DNA from: Desmodesmus armatus
Lineage: Eukaryota; Chlorophyta; Chlorophyceae; Sphaeropleales; Scenedesmaceae
Length of the DNA stretch: 64,000 nucleotides
NCBI GenBank assembly: GCA_007449985.2
Contig: VIIQ02000141.1
Span: 1-64,000 of the forward strand
Direction of reading: 5' to 3'
Under the pieces are notes generated by a model. That model was not told the origin of the DNA. It saw only the letters and a program-made list of their open reading frames with translations, and searched no databases. Positions 55,701-64,000 of the stretch are shown piece after piece (positions within the stretch are counted from its first letter, which is position 1; every line of letters starts with the position of its first letter). A program made the position numbers and the translations under genes.

Positions 55701-58700
55701 GCAATGCACCAGGTGGGTGGGTGGGGGGACACTGTGCTTCCCAGTTCGCGGGACGTCATGCACCATGACCATGCTGTGTGCTTGCCCCCACCGCCACTGC
55801 TCAAACAGCTTCCCACTTCCATCACCAGCCCTGCGCTGTGTTTGCGCCCCATGCTGCCTGTTCCTCTTTTACCCCTGTTACCTTCACCACACCCTGAATC
55901 CTCCCCTTCTACTCCTCCACCCCCCTTCCGTCTGCCTTGACTCAACAGCTGCCCACCTCCATCACCAGCCTGGCGCTGTGTGTGCGCCCCACACTGCCTT
56001 CCTCTTTCCGCCCTCTTCACCCGTGTTACCTTCACTCCCCTCAACCCACCCCCACCTGTCTACTCCTTCCACCCCCCCCCCCCCACACACACACAGCTTC
56101 CCACCTCCATCACCAGCCTGGCGCTGTGTGTGCGCCCCATGCTGCTGGCCGGCTGGCACACTGGTGAGGAGACCACTGGCCAGCTGGTGGCAGAGGCCAT
56201 GATGGCGGTGCTGCCAGGCATTGATGCAAACGATGAGGCAAAGACAGCAGCAGTCTTCCAGTTCTACACTGCAGGTGAGGGGGGTGCAGGACTTGATTGA
56301 GCTGGCATTTTTGCCACGGGGTGTTGCAGCGTTGGTGTTCATCTGCTACTTGGCGGTCACTTGTAGCTTACTCATGCATTCCAGTATGCTGTGTTGTCTT
56401 CCTAGCACCTGTCACTGAGGGTCCATTTGGTGGGGAATTACGCACGCACGCACCCCACACATCGTCTGGCCTCCTTGCCCTCTCTTTCCACCTTGTTCAC
56501 CCCCCCCCCCTCAGTCCTGTTGTCCATCCCCCACCTGGTGGGCCTCTCTGATGATGACCTGGACCCAGAGCACACAGCTCATCCTGCAATCCTCACCCCC
56601 CCCCCCCCTTGCCCCCCCCCCCCCCCCCTGCCCCTGCCCTCCCCCTCCCCCGACCCCCCCAGTCCTGTCATCCATCCCACATCTAGTGGGTCTCTCTGAT
56701 GATGACCTGGACCCAGAGCACACAGCTCATCCTGCAATCCTCACCCCCCCCCCTTGCCCCCCCCCCCTGCCCCTGCCCTCCCCCTCCCCCAACCCCCCCA
56801 GTCCTGTCATCCATCCCACATCTAGTGGGTCTCTCTGATGAGGACCTGGACCCAGAGCAGCCTGACCCAGCAGCAGTGGGGTACGACCTGCCAGCATCAC
56901 CACGCGCACCCGGGGCAGCGGCTGCTGCTGGTGGCAGCAGTGGCAGCAATGGCTCGCGGCCGGCTGTGGTGTACAGGCTGCCTCTCTACCTGGAGGATTG
57001 GGTGGACCAGGTGAGGGTTGCACACATTGGATGAGAAGATGCTTCACGGGGGGGGGGGGGGGGGGGGGGGGATGACACCTGGGGGGGAGGAGCAGGAGTG
57101 GGGGAGAGCAGGGTTAGGGGGGGAAAGGGGAGGGGGGTTGGTCTACAGGCTGCCCCTTTACCTGGAAAATTGGGTGGACCAGGTGGGGGCTATGGTTATA
57201 CACACTGTTGAAGGTGGGGATCATTAGTATGGTGCTTCATGACAGGAGGGAAGGGGGGGGGGGACAGTCACACGGGGTTGGGTGGGGGGGGGGGGGGGGT
57301 AAAGGGTTGGTGGCACCGTCAAGCCCGTGCTTCAGCCAGCCAGCATGCATGCATGTGTTTGTACTGGTGCAGTGGTCAATAAGCATTGATTGACCACTGC
57401 ACCAGTAAAAACATATGAATGCGTGCTGGCTGGCTGAAGCACGGGCTTGACGGTGCCACCAACCCCGGTGTGGCAGATGCTCGCTGTTTACCCTGAGCGC
57501 ATGCTGTACCTGATGCTGGGGGCCATTTCTTCTGTAGCTCACGATATGCCGCTGTGCTGTGCTGTCAGGTGATGGAGCGTCTGTTCACCCTGCTGTCCAA
57601 CCTTGACACTGGCCCCAGCCACCGCAGCACTGACCAGCAGGCCAAGCCAGAGGTGCTGGTGCAGAGCACACACCTGGGCAAGGTGAGGGGGCAGCGACAC
57701 AAAGAAAAGCCACAGGGTACACAGCTCTGATGTGCTTGGATTGCTTGTTTTCACGTCTTTTCCTGACAAACAGGGATGTACTGTTTGGCATTATCAGACA
57801 ACATTGCAGTCCGCTTTGCGCGTATCCAAGCCATGACTTCTTAAGCTTGCCCCTTGCTTTGCATGGCAACAGCAGCCTGAGCCCTGCAAGCTTCAGGGTG
57901 TGCATGTGGGGTGTGTGCTGGTGTTTGTGTGTTGTGGAGGGACATCACTCGCTTTTGTAAAAAGGGTCGGGGGGGGGGGGGGGGGGGGAAGGAGGAGGAT
58001 GGTAGGGGGAGTGCAGGGAAGGGGCAGGGGACTGAGTAGGGCGGTTGAGTGACACGCCTGCTCTCATCGTTGGCTACATTCCAGTAGCCAACACTGAGAG
58101 CAGGAGTGTCACTTGCCCGTTCTACTCAATTCGTGCCCCGTCCTTGCAACTGCGCCCTTACCTACGCCCCATACACCCTTCTCTTGCCCTAAGTATATCC
58201 TCCATGCCTGCCATCCTCCCTCCCCAAAAGATCATAGTTACCCCTTGTGTACCGCTGAAATGAAGTGAACTGAGCATACTGTGGTCTGTAGCATTACAAA
58301 CTGCAAGGGAATTGTATTGAAACTGGTCCCTCAATCCTACCTAGCCCCAGCACCACACCTCGACCGGGGAACCAGAACAACCCTAAACCCCAACAGGGCA
58401 GGAATTAACCCTGGCAGGAACCATCTGTAGAGCTGTTTCCATTGTTGCCTGCTACATACCTCCCCCCTGGCACCTTTGTGGGCCTCACAAAGGAGCAAGG
58501 CATACGCTGCAGCTTGCCTCTCCGTTACGACGCCCTGCCCACTCATGTACCTCCCCCCCCCCCCCCCCCCCCCCGCATCCCCTCCTTTCCCAGGACACCC
58601 TGTTTTTCCCAGGACACCCTGTACCACAGCTTCTTCCAGCACCTGCCTTCATGCCTACCTCCCCTCCCCACGCCCCCCTGCAGATCAATGTTGCCCCTGC

Positions 58701-61700
58701 TGTACCCCTCCCCCCCACCCCCTCTCGCTCCTTGCAGACGGTGCTGCCCATTCATGCCCCCCACCCCCCCGTGGACCCACCTTTCATGCCATCCCTTTCC
58801 CTATCATTACTGCCCCCCCCCCCCCCCGTTCCCAGGACACCTTGTACCACAGCTTCTTCCAGCACCTGCTGCTGCGCCTCCCCGCCCGCCTGGCCGACCA
58901 TGTGGTGGGACTGCTGGGCACCTTTGCAACACGTGAGGCACATGCACGCACACAGCCGACGCATGCATGTCTGCGAGACAGTCATGCTTGTGACAGATAC
59001 GACTCGGAGTTCAGCCTGCGCCCGATGTCGTCCCTTGTATGCTCTGCACACCAGTCTGATGTGCACCAGCTGCTGTCTTTGCCGCAAATGTAGGTATGAG
59101 TACTCAGCTTTGCTGGCCATGCTGAGATGCTCCCCCCCCCCCTGCTCCTGCCTACTTGCATTACCTGTATTGCAGAGAATGCGTTGCCTACTGTTGCGCG
59201 TGAGGCGAGCAGCATGTACCGCTGTGCCGCCACGTGTCGCCCCGCTGCTGCTGTTGAGCGCATTATCAAACCACTCATGGCCAAAATCAAGGGGGAGCTG
59301 CCAGGTAGGCCACAGTGGTAGGCATCAACTAGCCCAACAACCCAGAGCCGACAGCTGTGGTTCAAGCAAATGCATCCTTTTCACGCATCGTTCCATGCAA
59401 GGCCCATACCTTGATCATTCTCAATCGACAGGCGCGAACAGCTGTCATATCAGAACATCATCCCTACCTCCCCCGCCTCTGTTTGTTGCTGTTGCCGGGC
59501 AATGTGCAGCTATGAAAGTATGTATGCCTCTCCCCTCCCCCCCCCCCCCAAACACCAACACCCCACCCACCCATCCTCTCGCCCCCCCCCCCCCCTTCTC
59601 AAAAAACAGAGCCTGGCACTCGCAACCTGAGTCGCAGCCTTGAGGACAGTTTGACGTGGCACCTGCTGCTGCTGGGCAACGCCCTGGGTGGCCTGGCCCC
59701 CCAACACGCAGCACCACTGGTGGCTCAGCTGGAGGAGATAGTGGACACCACACTGCAGGTGGGGTTTGGGGGGGGGGGTCAATACGGATGAGAAGCGTGA
59801 CGAACTTGTGGGACTGCATAGTGTGTTTTTTTGGGGGGAGGGGCTTCATTGTTGGGGGGGGGGGTGCAGTGGCTTGGATGGTCGGGTTGGAAGGTCATGA
59901 GGGGGGGGACTACATACTGTGGGTGCATGCAGCATCGCTGGTGGCACAGCTGGAGGAGATAGTGGACACTACAGTGCAGGTGTGTTGACACATGTGTTGC
60001 ATCCAGCAGGTACATGTCATGATGACCATTCGTAATGATGACAGGCTAGGCTAGTCTAGGCTAGTCTGGGCTAGTCAGTCTAGGGTGTTTGTGGGGGTGG
60101 GGTCATCTTACGGGGGAAGCAGCAGCTGTGTGGCGATCAGACTGTGGATCTGCAAGCAGAGGGATGTCTTTGGTTGGGGTGTTATGGTGGGGTGAATGGG
60201 TGTGTGTGTGTGTGTGTGGGGGGGGGGGGGTGCTGTGGTTGTGAGGGCAAAGCTGACGCCAGCGGTCGGCGGGTGCGGTTGGGTGGAAATTTGGTGCGGA
60301 CGTATGGGTCACTTTGAGGGCCTCTACAGGGCCAACATGTGCACACATCCCCATCCACCCAAGCACATCATTCCCACTTTCCCTTGCAGCATATTGTGGG
60401 CTTGCACTGCGTGTCTGCTGAGAGAGATGTGGTGTGTTGTGTTTGGATCTGAGGGGTCTGTAGGGAAGACAGCACAGCTGCCCCAGTGGCTGTAGGTGTA
60501 TGCCACATGTTTTGGGCTTCCGCGCCCCCTCCCCCCCTTCGTAAGCCCTTGTCACATCATATTTCGTCATGTTGTTTGTAAGGATCCCTTGTCAGTGCCC
60601 CCCCCCCCACCCTCCTTTGGACCTGCAGCACATCCTGTTTCCTTGCCAAACTCACAGTAGACCAGTCGTGGCTGCAGCTCTTCACCAGTGTTGAATTGCA
60701 TGCGTCAGAACCAGTCAGTCGCGGGGGCAGCTAGGCAGCCTGATAGGTTCGCCTGTCAACGCAGGGCGGTAGGAAGGGGGGTCGGTGGTTTTGCTGGTGC
60801 ATCATGTGATGGATGGGGTTTTGCTAGTGCAGGGCCTGCCAGGTCCTGCAAGTTGTTTGCCAAGTTGTTTTACAAAATAAGTCATCAGCCCCCTCCACCT
60901 GCCCTCTGTGGACCTGCAGCACATCTTGTTGCCTTGCTAACCCCACAGTAGACCAGTTGTGGTGCTTGCCCTTCAACCGTGTTGAATTGTGTGCTCCACA
61001 ATTAGTCAGCTGTGGAGGCAGCTAGGCAGCATGAATTGTGTGTCTGTCAATGCAGGGCGGTAGTAAGGGGGGGTAGGTGGTTTGACAGGGGCAACATGCG
61101 CTGTAGTGGCTTTGTTAGTGCAGGACTAGCCAGGTCCTGCAAGTTGGGCAGGAATGTGCTGTATATGTTGGTGTATGTGCCTTGGAGCGGAGTGTGGCAG
61201 GATAACAGCAACATTCTGGGCATCTCTGGCTACAGGCAGTCAGGGAGGGGGTGGCTATGATTTGCCGTTTGGCACACTGGCACATGTAGCACAGATGCGG
61301 GTGAGCCTCGTGATGAAAGAAGGGGTTGATATGGTGGGCTTTACAGATAGGTCTTTTTCTCCTGCACCTGGATGTTCTACACCAATCCAATGTCAACACA
61401 CATCTCGATGCCTCGGCGGATAGTCGTGCGTCTGTCTGTGCTCGAGCTCGCTTAGTCAGGATGATGACTAGCCATGTTGTTTGAGCTCTGGACCTCGGCC
61501 TGCCTGTACAGCTGCCTGTACAATGCACACTACGGGTACTGTGGATTGTCAATCTGTCAAAGAGTTTGAACAGAATAATGTGTGAAGTTCATCCAAAGGC
61601 TGCATGCTGGAATATGTTCTCGGGGGCTGCACTTCCTGGTTCCCCAAGGGACCCTCAGGGCCAGGCTGTAGCACATGGCATGCTGCCACTTGTGAAGTCC

Positions 61701-64000
61701 TTGTGGAGGCACTTGTTTTTCGTGTGGTTGAGATGAACCTCGTGACACTCAACTAACTTGACATGGGCTTCACAAGTGGCAGCATGCCATGTGCTACAGG
61801 GAACCAAGTGAGTGGTCTTTACAGGCAGCTTGTGGGAGTGTTGAACACACTTGAGTACCATAGGGTGTGACCTGCAGCTAAGTAAGTGTGGAGTGCGGGC
61901 TTAGCTGGGGAAGGTGATTATCCTTGCTGTGTGTGTGTGTGTGGGGGGGGGGGGGGCGACAGATGATGTGTTACGTGTGGATACTTGTTCATTACAACAG
62001 TCAGCTTGTGTATGAATGGGGGCCAGGATAGAAGGAAGGCAAGTTTGAGGAGAGAGGATTGGGGTTGCGGCAAGGGTGGGGTGGCCGCGTCATTTGAAAT
62101 TCAGGGCAGCACGGGCTTGACATGCATGCCTGTCACACTTCCTGTGCAAGTCAGGACGTATCACGTTCAACCAAGGAGGGAAAGGTTGCAGCTGTTGCTA
62201 CTGGCTTGTTCCGACCCTGCCACAACTTGCTCCCACTTCTTGCTACTCCTCCTCCTGTGTTGCAGCTCCCCTTGCACACCGCGCAGAGCTGATGCACCGC
62301 GGTGTTGTCCTCCCTGCTGCCTGTGCTGAGCAGCCACTACCTGCCACACACCTAGTTAAATTTTGGCAGATCGACAAGCCATGGCGCCATTGAACCAGCA
62401 ACTGGTGTCACAAAAGCTGCCCTTGCATGCCGTTGGAGGGTTTTGTGAACCGACCGTCACCGTTGATGGCTGGTTCATCAAACTCTCCAGCAGCAAGGAG
62501 GGAGCAGTTTCAGGGCACCAGTCTGCTTGGGTGCTTAGTGGCATGGCGAGTGAATCTGCCCGCCTGCTAGCTGTGTTGAGCAGCCACTACCTGCCACACA
62601 CCTTAACCCAACCGGTGCCGCATGTTGCTGCCGCCGGCGCCATTGCTTGCTGTCCTCCTTTTCTTGCAGTTCCCCTCGCGCACTGCGCAGGACTGGTGCA
62701 CCGTGGTGTTGTCTTCGCTGCTGTCCGTGCTGAGCAGCCACTACCTGCCGCACTCCTTGTTCTCAACCACTGCCGCATCTTGCTGCCACCACTGCTTGCT
62801 GCCCCCCTTTCTTGCAGTTTCTCTCGCGCACCGCGTAGGACAGGTGTTGTCCTCCCTGCTGTCTGTGGTGAGCAGCCACTACCTACCCCGCACCTTGTCC
62901 CAACCGCTGCCGCATGTTGCTGCCGCCACTGCTTGCTGTCTACCTTTCTTGCAGTTCCCCTCGCGCACCGCGCAGGACTGGTGCACAGTGGTGTTGTCTT
63001 CGCTGCTGTCCGTGCTGAGCGGCCACTACCTGCCACACACCTCTTGGACCAGCAGTGGGGGTCTGCTGCTGCCCAACGGTCTGCAGCTGTTCATTGACCG
63101 TAAGGGGGTGGGCTGGACACCACCAACGTGAGTGAGGATCTCTGGGGCCCGGGGGTGGGGGGTGGGGTGGGGGGGGGATAAGGGGGTGGGAAAGGAGTTG
63201 AAGGCTGTGGGGGGTGGGTTGCATTGTTGACAGCTCAACCGCAAGGGGGTGGGATGGACCCCGCCAATGTGAGTGCCCTGAAGGATCATCTAGGTTGGGA
63301 CCCCGGGGGGGAGGGGGGGGGGGGGGGCTGCTGGTGCCCAGTGGCATACAGCTGTTCATTGACCGCAAGGGTGTAGGCTGGACACCACCAACGTGAGTGA
63401 GGATTTCTGGCCACGGTTGGGGGGGGGTGAACAAGGGGCAGGATGGTTTGAAGGCTTGTGAGGCAGAGGTTGTAGGGCTTGCAGCTGTTCATTGAGCGCA
63501 AGGGGCTGTGGGCCGGACACTACTAACGTGAGTGTCTAAGGATCATCACTGTTACTCCACCCCCCCCCCCCCTGTTTGCTGTCATGCTCCTGCAGGTGGG
63601 CCCAGCCCAGCAAGGACCACATTGCCATTGCTGCCCGTCTGGCAGACAAGTACCTGGAGCAGGCAGCAGTACAGCTCACACAGCTCTGCAGCAGCAGCAG
63701 CAGCAGCAGCGACACCACAGCAGCAGCAGCAGCAGCAGAGTCCTCAACAGCAGCAGCAGCAGGGTCAGACCCCCTTGTGTTCAAGACCCGTGTGCGGGCC
63801 CTACTAGGTACCATGGCGGCAACAGTGATCGGCCTCATGTCACGGCTTCGGGACTTTGACGGATTCGTGTCGGAATCAGACAACAACAGCAGCAGCAGCA
63901 GCAGTAGTGGTTGGCCGCAGCTGCAGGTTGTTGGTGGCGTAGTTGGTGGTCAGCAGGTTGGGTCGCCTGGAGTGCGGGACAGGGCTGCGGCTGCGCTGGC
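49759..64000 (+). CDS. PSME4: Proteasome activator PA200/Blm10 (PSME4), N-terminal part
   Basis: Seventeen exons are in the window: 49759-49946, 50354-50456, 51491-51626, 52408-52628, 52980-53088, 53397-53548, 53752-54222, 54781-54907, 55365-55486, 56097-56274, 56802-57010, 57569-57682, 58836-58932, 59176-59304, 59610-59758, 62955-63127, 63596-64000. All phases agree and give about 1027 residues; the family is about 1800, so the C-terminus lies beyond the window. Order and motifs follow plant PA200: WLPKEVAD start, LPWRPLYDML, CRRWFAPGAAAEIYNLL, IDWRPFIPGLY, VPVGTA, LLEQYCHPSNTGPW, KLAARGQYSKKD, TATAMHQ, MAVLPGIDANDEAKT, LLSVLSGHYLP. PA200 is a HEAT-repeat dome that caps the 20S proteasome in the nucleus and promotes ATP-independent degradation, for example of acetylated histones. 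Algal insertions are Ser/Ala/Pro-rich. Almost every intron contains partial copies of a neighbouring exon. Confidence 0.94.
50575..50602. repeat. (CCA)n microsatellite
   Basis: About nine CAC/CCA units in intron 2 of PSME4; a second, longer run lies at 50873-50906. Confidence 0.92.
50632..50668 (+). repeat. Copy of PSME4 exon 2 end
   Basis: GACGTGGTGCTGGACACACC and ACACGACCTGGAGG repeat the end of exon 2 (50418-50452), about 215 bp downstream in intron 2. The exact donor is lost (GGAGGCAGCAG). Confidence 0.9.
50957..51132. repeat. Fold-back element, about 80-bp arms
   Basis: CATGGTGAGTTTGACAAACG and CACCCCATGTGCGTACATGG at the left pair with CCATGTACGCACATGGGGTG and GTCAAACTTACCATG at the right, with a short loop near 51037. 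It lies in PSME4 intron 2. Confidence 0.88.
51695..51728. repeat. (GT)n followed by poly-G
   Basis: About e1ven GT units, then a run of 11 G, in PSME4 intron 3. Similar TG-then-G tracts occur at 48850, 52638, 60200 and 61930. Confidence 0.85.
54280..54660 (+). repeat. Three extra copies of PSME4 exon 7 end
   Basis: The end of exon 7 (GAGCAGTACTGCCACCCCAG to ACTTCATGAAGGTAGG) is repeated at about 54283-54366, 54431-54523 and 54591-54663 within intron 7. The middle copy (LLEQYCHPNNTGLWSGELAM onward) is preceded by GTGCAG, is open, is exactly 31 codons and keeps phase 0 at both ends. The last copy has lost its start in a poly-G run. Confidence 0.92.
55676..55715 (+). repeat. Copy of PSME4 exon 9 end with stop
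   Basis: CCAGGCAGCGCTGTAGACAG and CAACGGCAATGCACCAGGTG repeat the end of exon 9 (55451-55490) but contain an in-frame TAG in place of CAG, so this copy cannot be coding. Confidence 0.9.
55806..56004 (+). repeat. Two copies of PSME4 exon 10 start
   Basis: CAGCTTCCCACTTCCATCAC at 55807 and CAGCTGCCCACCTCCATCAC at 55946 copy the acceptor and first 50 bases of exon 10 (56094-56145). All three lie about 140-150 bp apart, separated by C/T-rich sequence. Confidence 0.92.
56513..56745 (+). repeat. Two copies of PSME4 exon 11 start
   Basis: TCCTGTTGTCCATCCCCCAC at 56514 and TCCTGTCATCCATCCCACAT at 56662 precede the true exon 11 at 56802. Each continues through GGGTCTCTCTGATGATGACC and GGACCCAGAG. 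The spacing is about 140-148 bp, and the last two copies are almost identical. Confidence 0.93.
57145..57186 (+). repeat. Copy of PSME4 exon 11 end plus donor
   Basis: TACAGGCTGCCCCTTTACCT and GGAAAATTGGGTGGACCAGGTGGG repeat the exon 11 end and donor (56971-57014), beyond a 24-base poly-G run. Confidence 0.92.
57304..57466. repeat. Fold-back element, about 77-bp arms
   Basis: GGGTTGGTGGCACCGTCAAG and GCTTCAGCCAGCCAGCATGC at the left pair with GCGTGCTGGCTGGCTGAAGC and CTTGACGGTGCCACCAACCC at the right; the centre is GTCAATAAGCATTGATTGAC. It lies in PSME4 intron 11. Arm identity is very high. Confidence 0.93.
58033..58129. repeat. Fold-back element, 45-bp arms
   Basis: TGAGTGACACGCCTGCTCTC at the left pairs with GAGAGCAGGAGTGTCACTTG at the right around a GTTGGCTAC...GTAGCCAAC core. 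It lies in PSME4 intron 12. Confidence 0.9.
58590..58660 (+). repeat. Copy of PSME4 exon 13 start
   Basis: CCCAGGACACCCTGTACCAC and AGCTTCTTCCAGCACCTGCC at about 58608-58650 copy the acceptor and first 38 bases of exon 13 (58832-58873). A shorter piece of the same copy precedes it at 58590. Confidence 0.92.
59930..59985 (+). repeat. Copy of PSME4 exon 15 end plus donor
   Basis: GTGGCACAGCTGGAGGAGAT and AGTGGACACTACAGTGCAGGTG repeat the end of exon 15 (59718-59762) about 220 bp downstream, keeping an open frame and a GT. Confidence 0.92.
60610..61180. repeat. Two diverged copies of a roughly 300-bp unit
   Basis: TGGACCTGCAGCACATCCTG, CACAGTAGACCAGT, GCAGGGCGGTAG, GGGG then GTGGTTTG, and GCAGG then CCAGGTCCTGCAAGTTG occur in the same order at 60618-60852 and 60910-61145. 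This is an older tandem duplication inside PSME4 intron 15. Confidence 0.85.
61629..61813. repeat. Fold-back element, arms of at least 34 bp
   Basis: CTGTAGCACATGGCATGCTG and CCACTTGTGAAG at 61665-61697 are the reverse complement of CTTCACAAGTGGCAGCATGC and CATGTGCTACAG at 61768-61799. Weaker pairing continues outward (CTGGTTCCC / GGGAACCA). It lies in PSME4 intron 15. Confidence 0.93.
62250..62954 (+). repeat. Tandem array of PSME4 exon 16 start copies
   Basis: The acceptor and first 90 bases of exon 16 (TTCCCCTCGCGCACCGCGCA ... GAGCAGCCACTACCTGCC) recur about four times upstream of the true exon at 62955, at about 62266, 62560 (3' part only), 62672 and 62817. The linking sequence (GCCGCATGTTGCTGCCGCCA-like) is copied too, giving periods of about 140-150 bp. 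The copies carry indels and substitutions (for example CGCGTAGG with a stop). Confidence 0.93.
63228..63532 (+). repeat. Three copies of PSME4 exon 16 end plus donor
   Basis: CAGCTGTTCATTGACCGCAA and GGTGTAGGCTGGACACCACC at 63348-63395, with weaker copies at 63230-63274 and 63480-63532, repeat the end of exon 16 and its GTGAGTG donor (63083-63135). They are separated by poly-G-rich sequence, with a period of about 120-135 bp. Confidence 0.92.
63685..63765 (+). repeat. CAG/GCA repeat tract inside PSME4 exon 17
   Basis: Clusters of AGC and GCA codons give runs of Ser and Ala in the coding frame, an insertion relative to plant PA200. Confidence 0.9.

Larger units (their letters stand above)
59759..62230. 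other. Long PSME4 intron 15, left part
   Basis: Exon 15 joins exon 16 in phase 0 and the family alignment has no gap, so this stretch is intronic. It contains the exon 15 copy, a GGCTAGTCTA repeat at 60047-60082, two diverged copies of a roughly 300-bp segment (60610-60890 and 60905-61180, each with GACCTGCAGCACATC and CAGTAGACCAGT) and a fold-back at 61629-61813. Confidence 0.7.

Noticed and set aside
60380..60495. Possible extra PA200 exon (frame reading SILWACTACLLREMW)
   Set aside because: Exon 15 joins exon 16 in phase 0 and the family alignment is continuous there, so no exon is needed.

Overview
The window is nuclear DNA from a green alga, most likely a chlorophycean of the Chlamydomonadales (volvocine or Haematococcus-like). 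This rests on intron-dense genes with GT/AG introns and very C- or G-rich intron sequence, long Ser/Ala/Gln/Gly runs from CAG/GCA repeats, green-lineage homologues (DEG9-type protease, PEAT-type ARID-PHD protein, plant-like PA200 and ETF alpha) and a MYND-finger protein of a type I associate with volvocine algae. The species cannot be named from the sequence.

Layout. 1-1620 (+) is a broken non-LTR retrotransposon 3' end. 1879-3956 (-) encodes a secreted lamin-tail-domain-like protein. 4739-5620 holds a large CCCCT satellite and an 87-bp tandem repeat. 6604-9395 (-) encodes a single-pass membrane protein of unknown function. 9774-12869 (-) is an ADP-ribosylglycohydrolase/J1-crystallin-like protein with a coiled-coil N-terminus. 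13362-18804 (+) is a DEG9-type serine protease. 19882-24745 (+) is a 1235-residue MYND-finger protein. 26154-28298 (-) is an unidentified 232-residue protein. 28641-37313 (+) is an ARID + PHD chromatin protein. 38266-40256 (-) is a peroxiredoxin-like 2 (FAM213-type) protein. 40876-44042 (-) is a plastid-targeted membrane protein with EF-hands. 45251-49310 (-) is mitochondrial ETF alpha. 49759 to the window end (+) is the N-terminal part of the proteasome activator PA200/Blm10 (PSME4), cut by the window edge. Exons were assembled by hand: donors and acceptors were chosen so that codon phase is continuous and family motifs are kept.

The most unusual signal is in the right half (about 28-64 kb). 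In the ARID-PHD, EF-hand, ETF alpha and PA200 genes the introns repeatedly carry tandem, diverged copies of a neighbouring exon edge together with its splice site. Three copies could be spliced in without breaking the frame (33430-33513, 46046-46126, 54431-54523). No such copies were recognised in the genes of the left half. The same introns also hold several unrelated fold-back (inverted-repeat) elements. Three genes (DEG9, PRXL2-like, EF-hand) each show a single one-base phase discrepancy; assembly indels would explain these as well as real mutations.

The genes do not form a pathway. They are housekeeping loci for protein quality control (DEG9, PA200), chromatin (ARID-PHD, MYND), redox and mitochondrial electron transfer (PRXL2, ETF alpha) and ADP-ribose-type metabolism. 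Three divergent gene pairs (12870-13361, 28299-28640, 49311-49758) share short intergenic regions.
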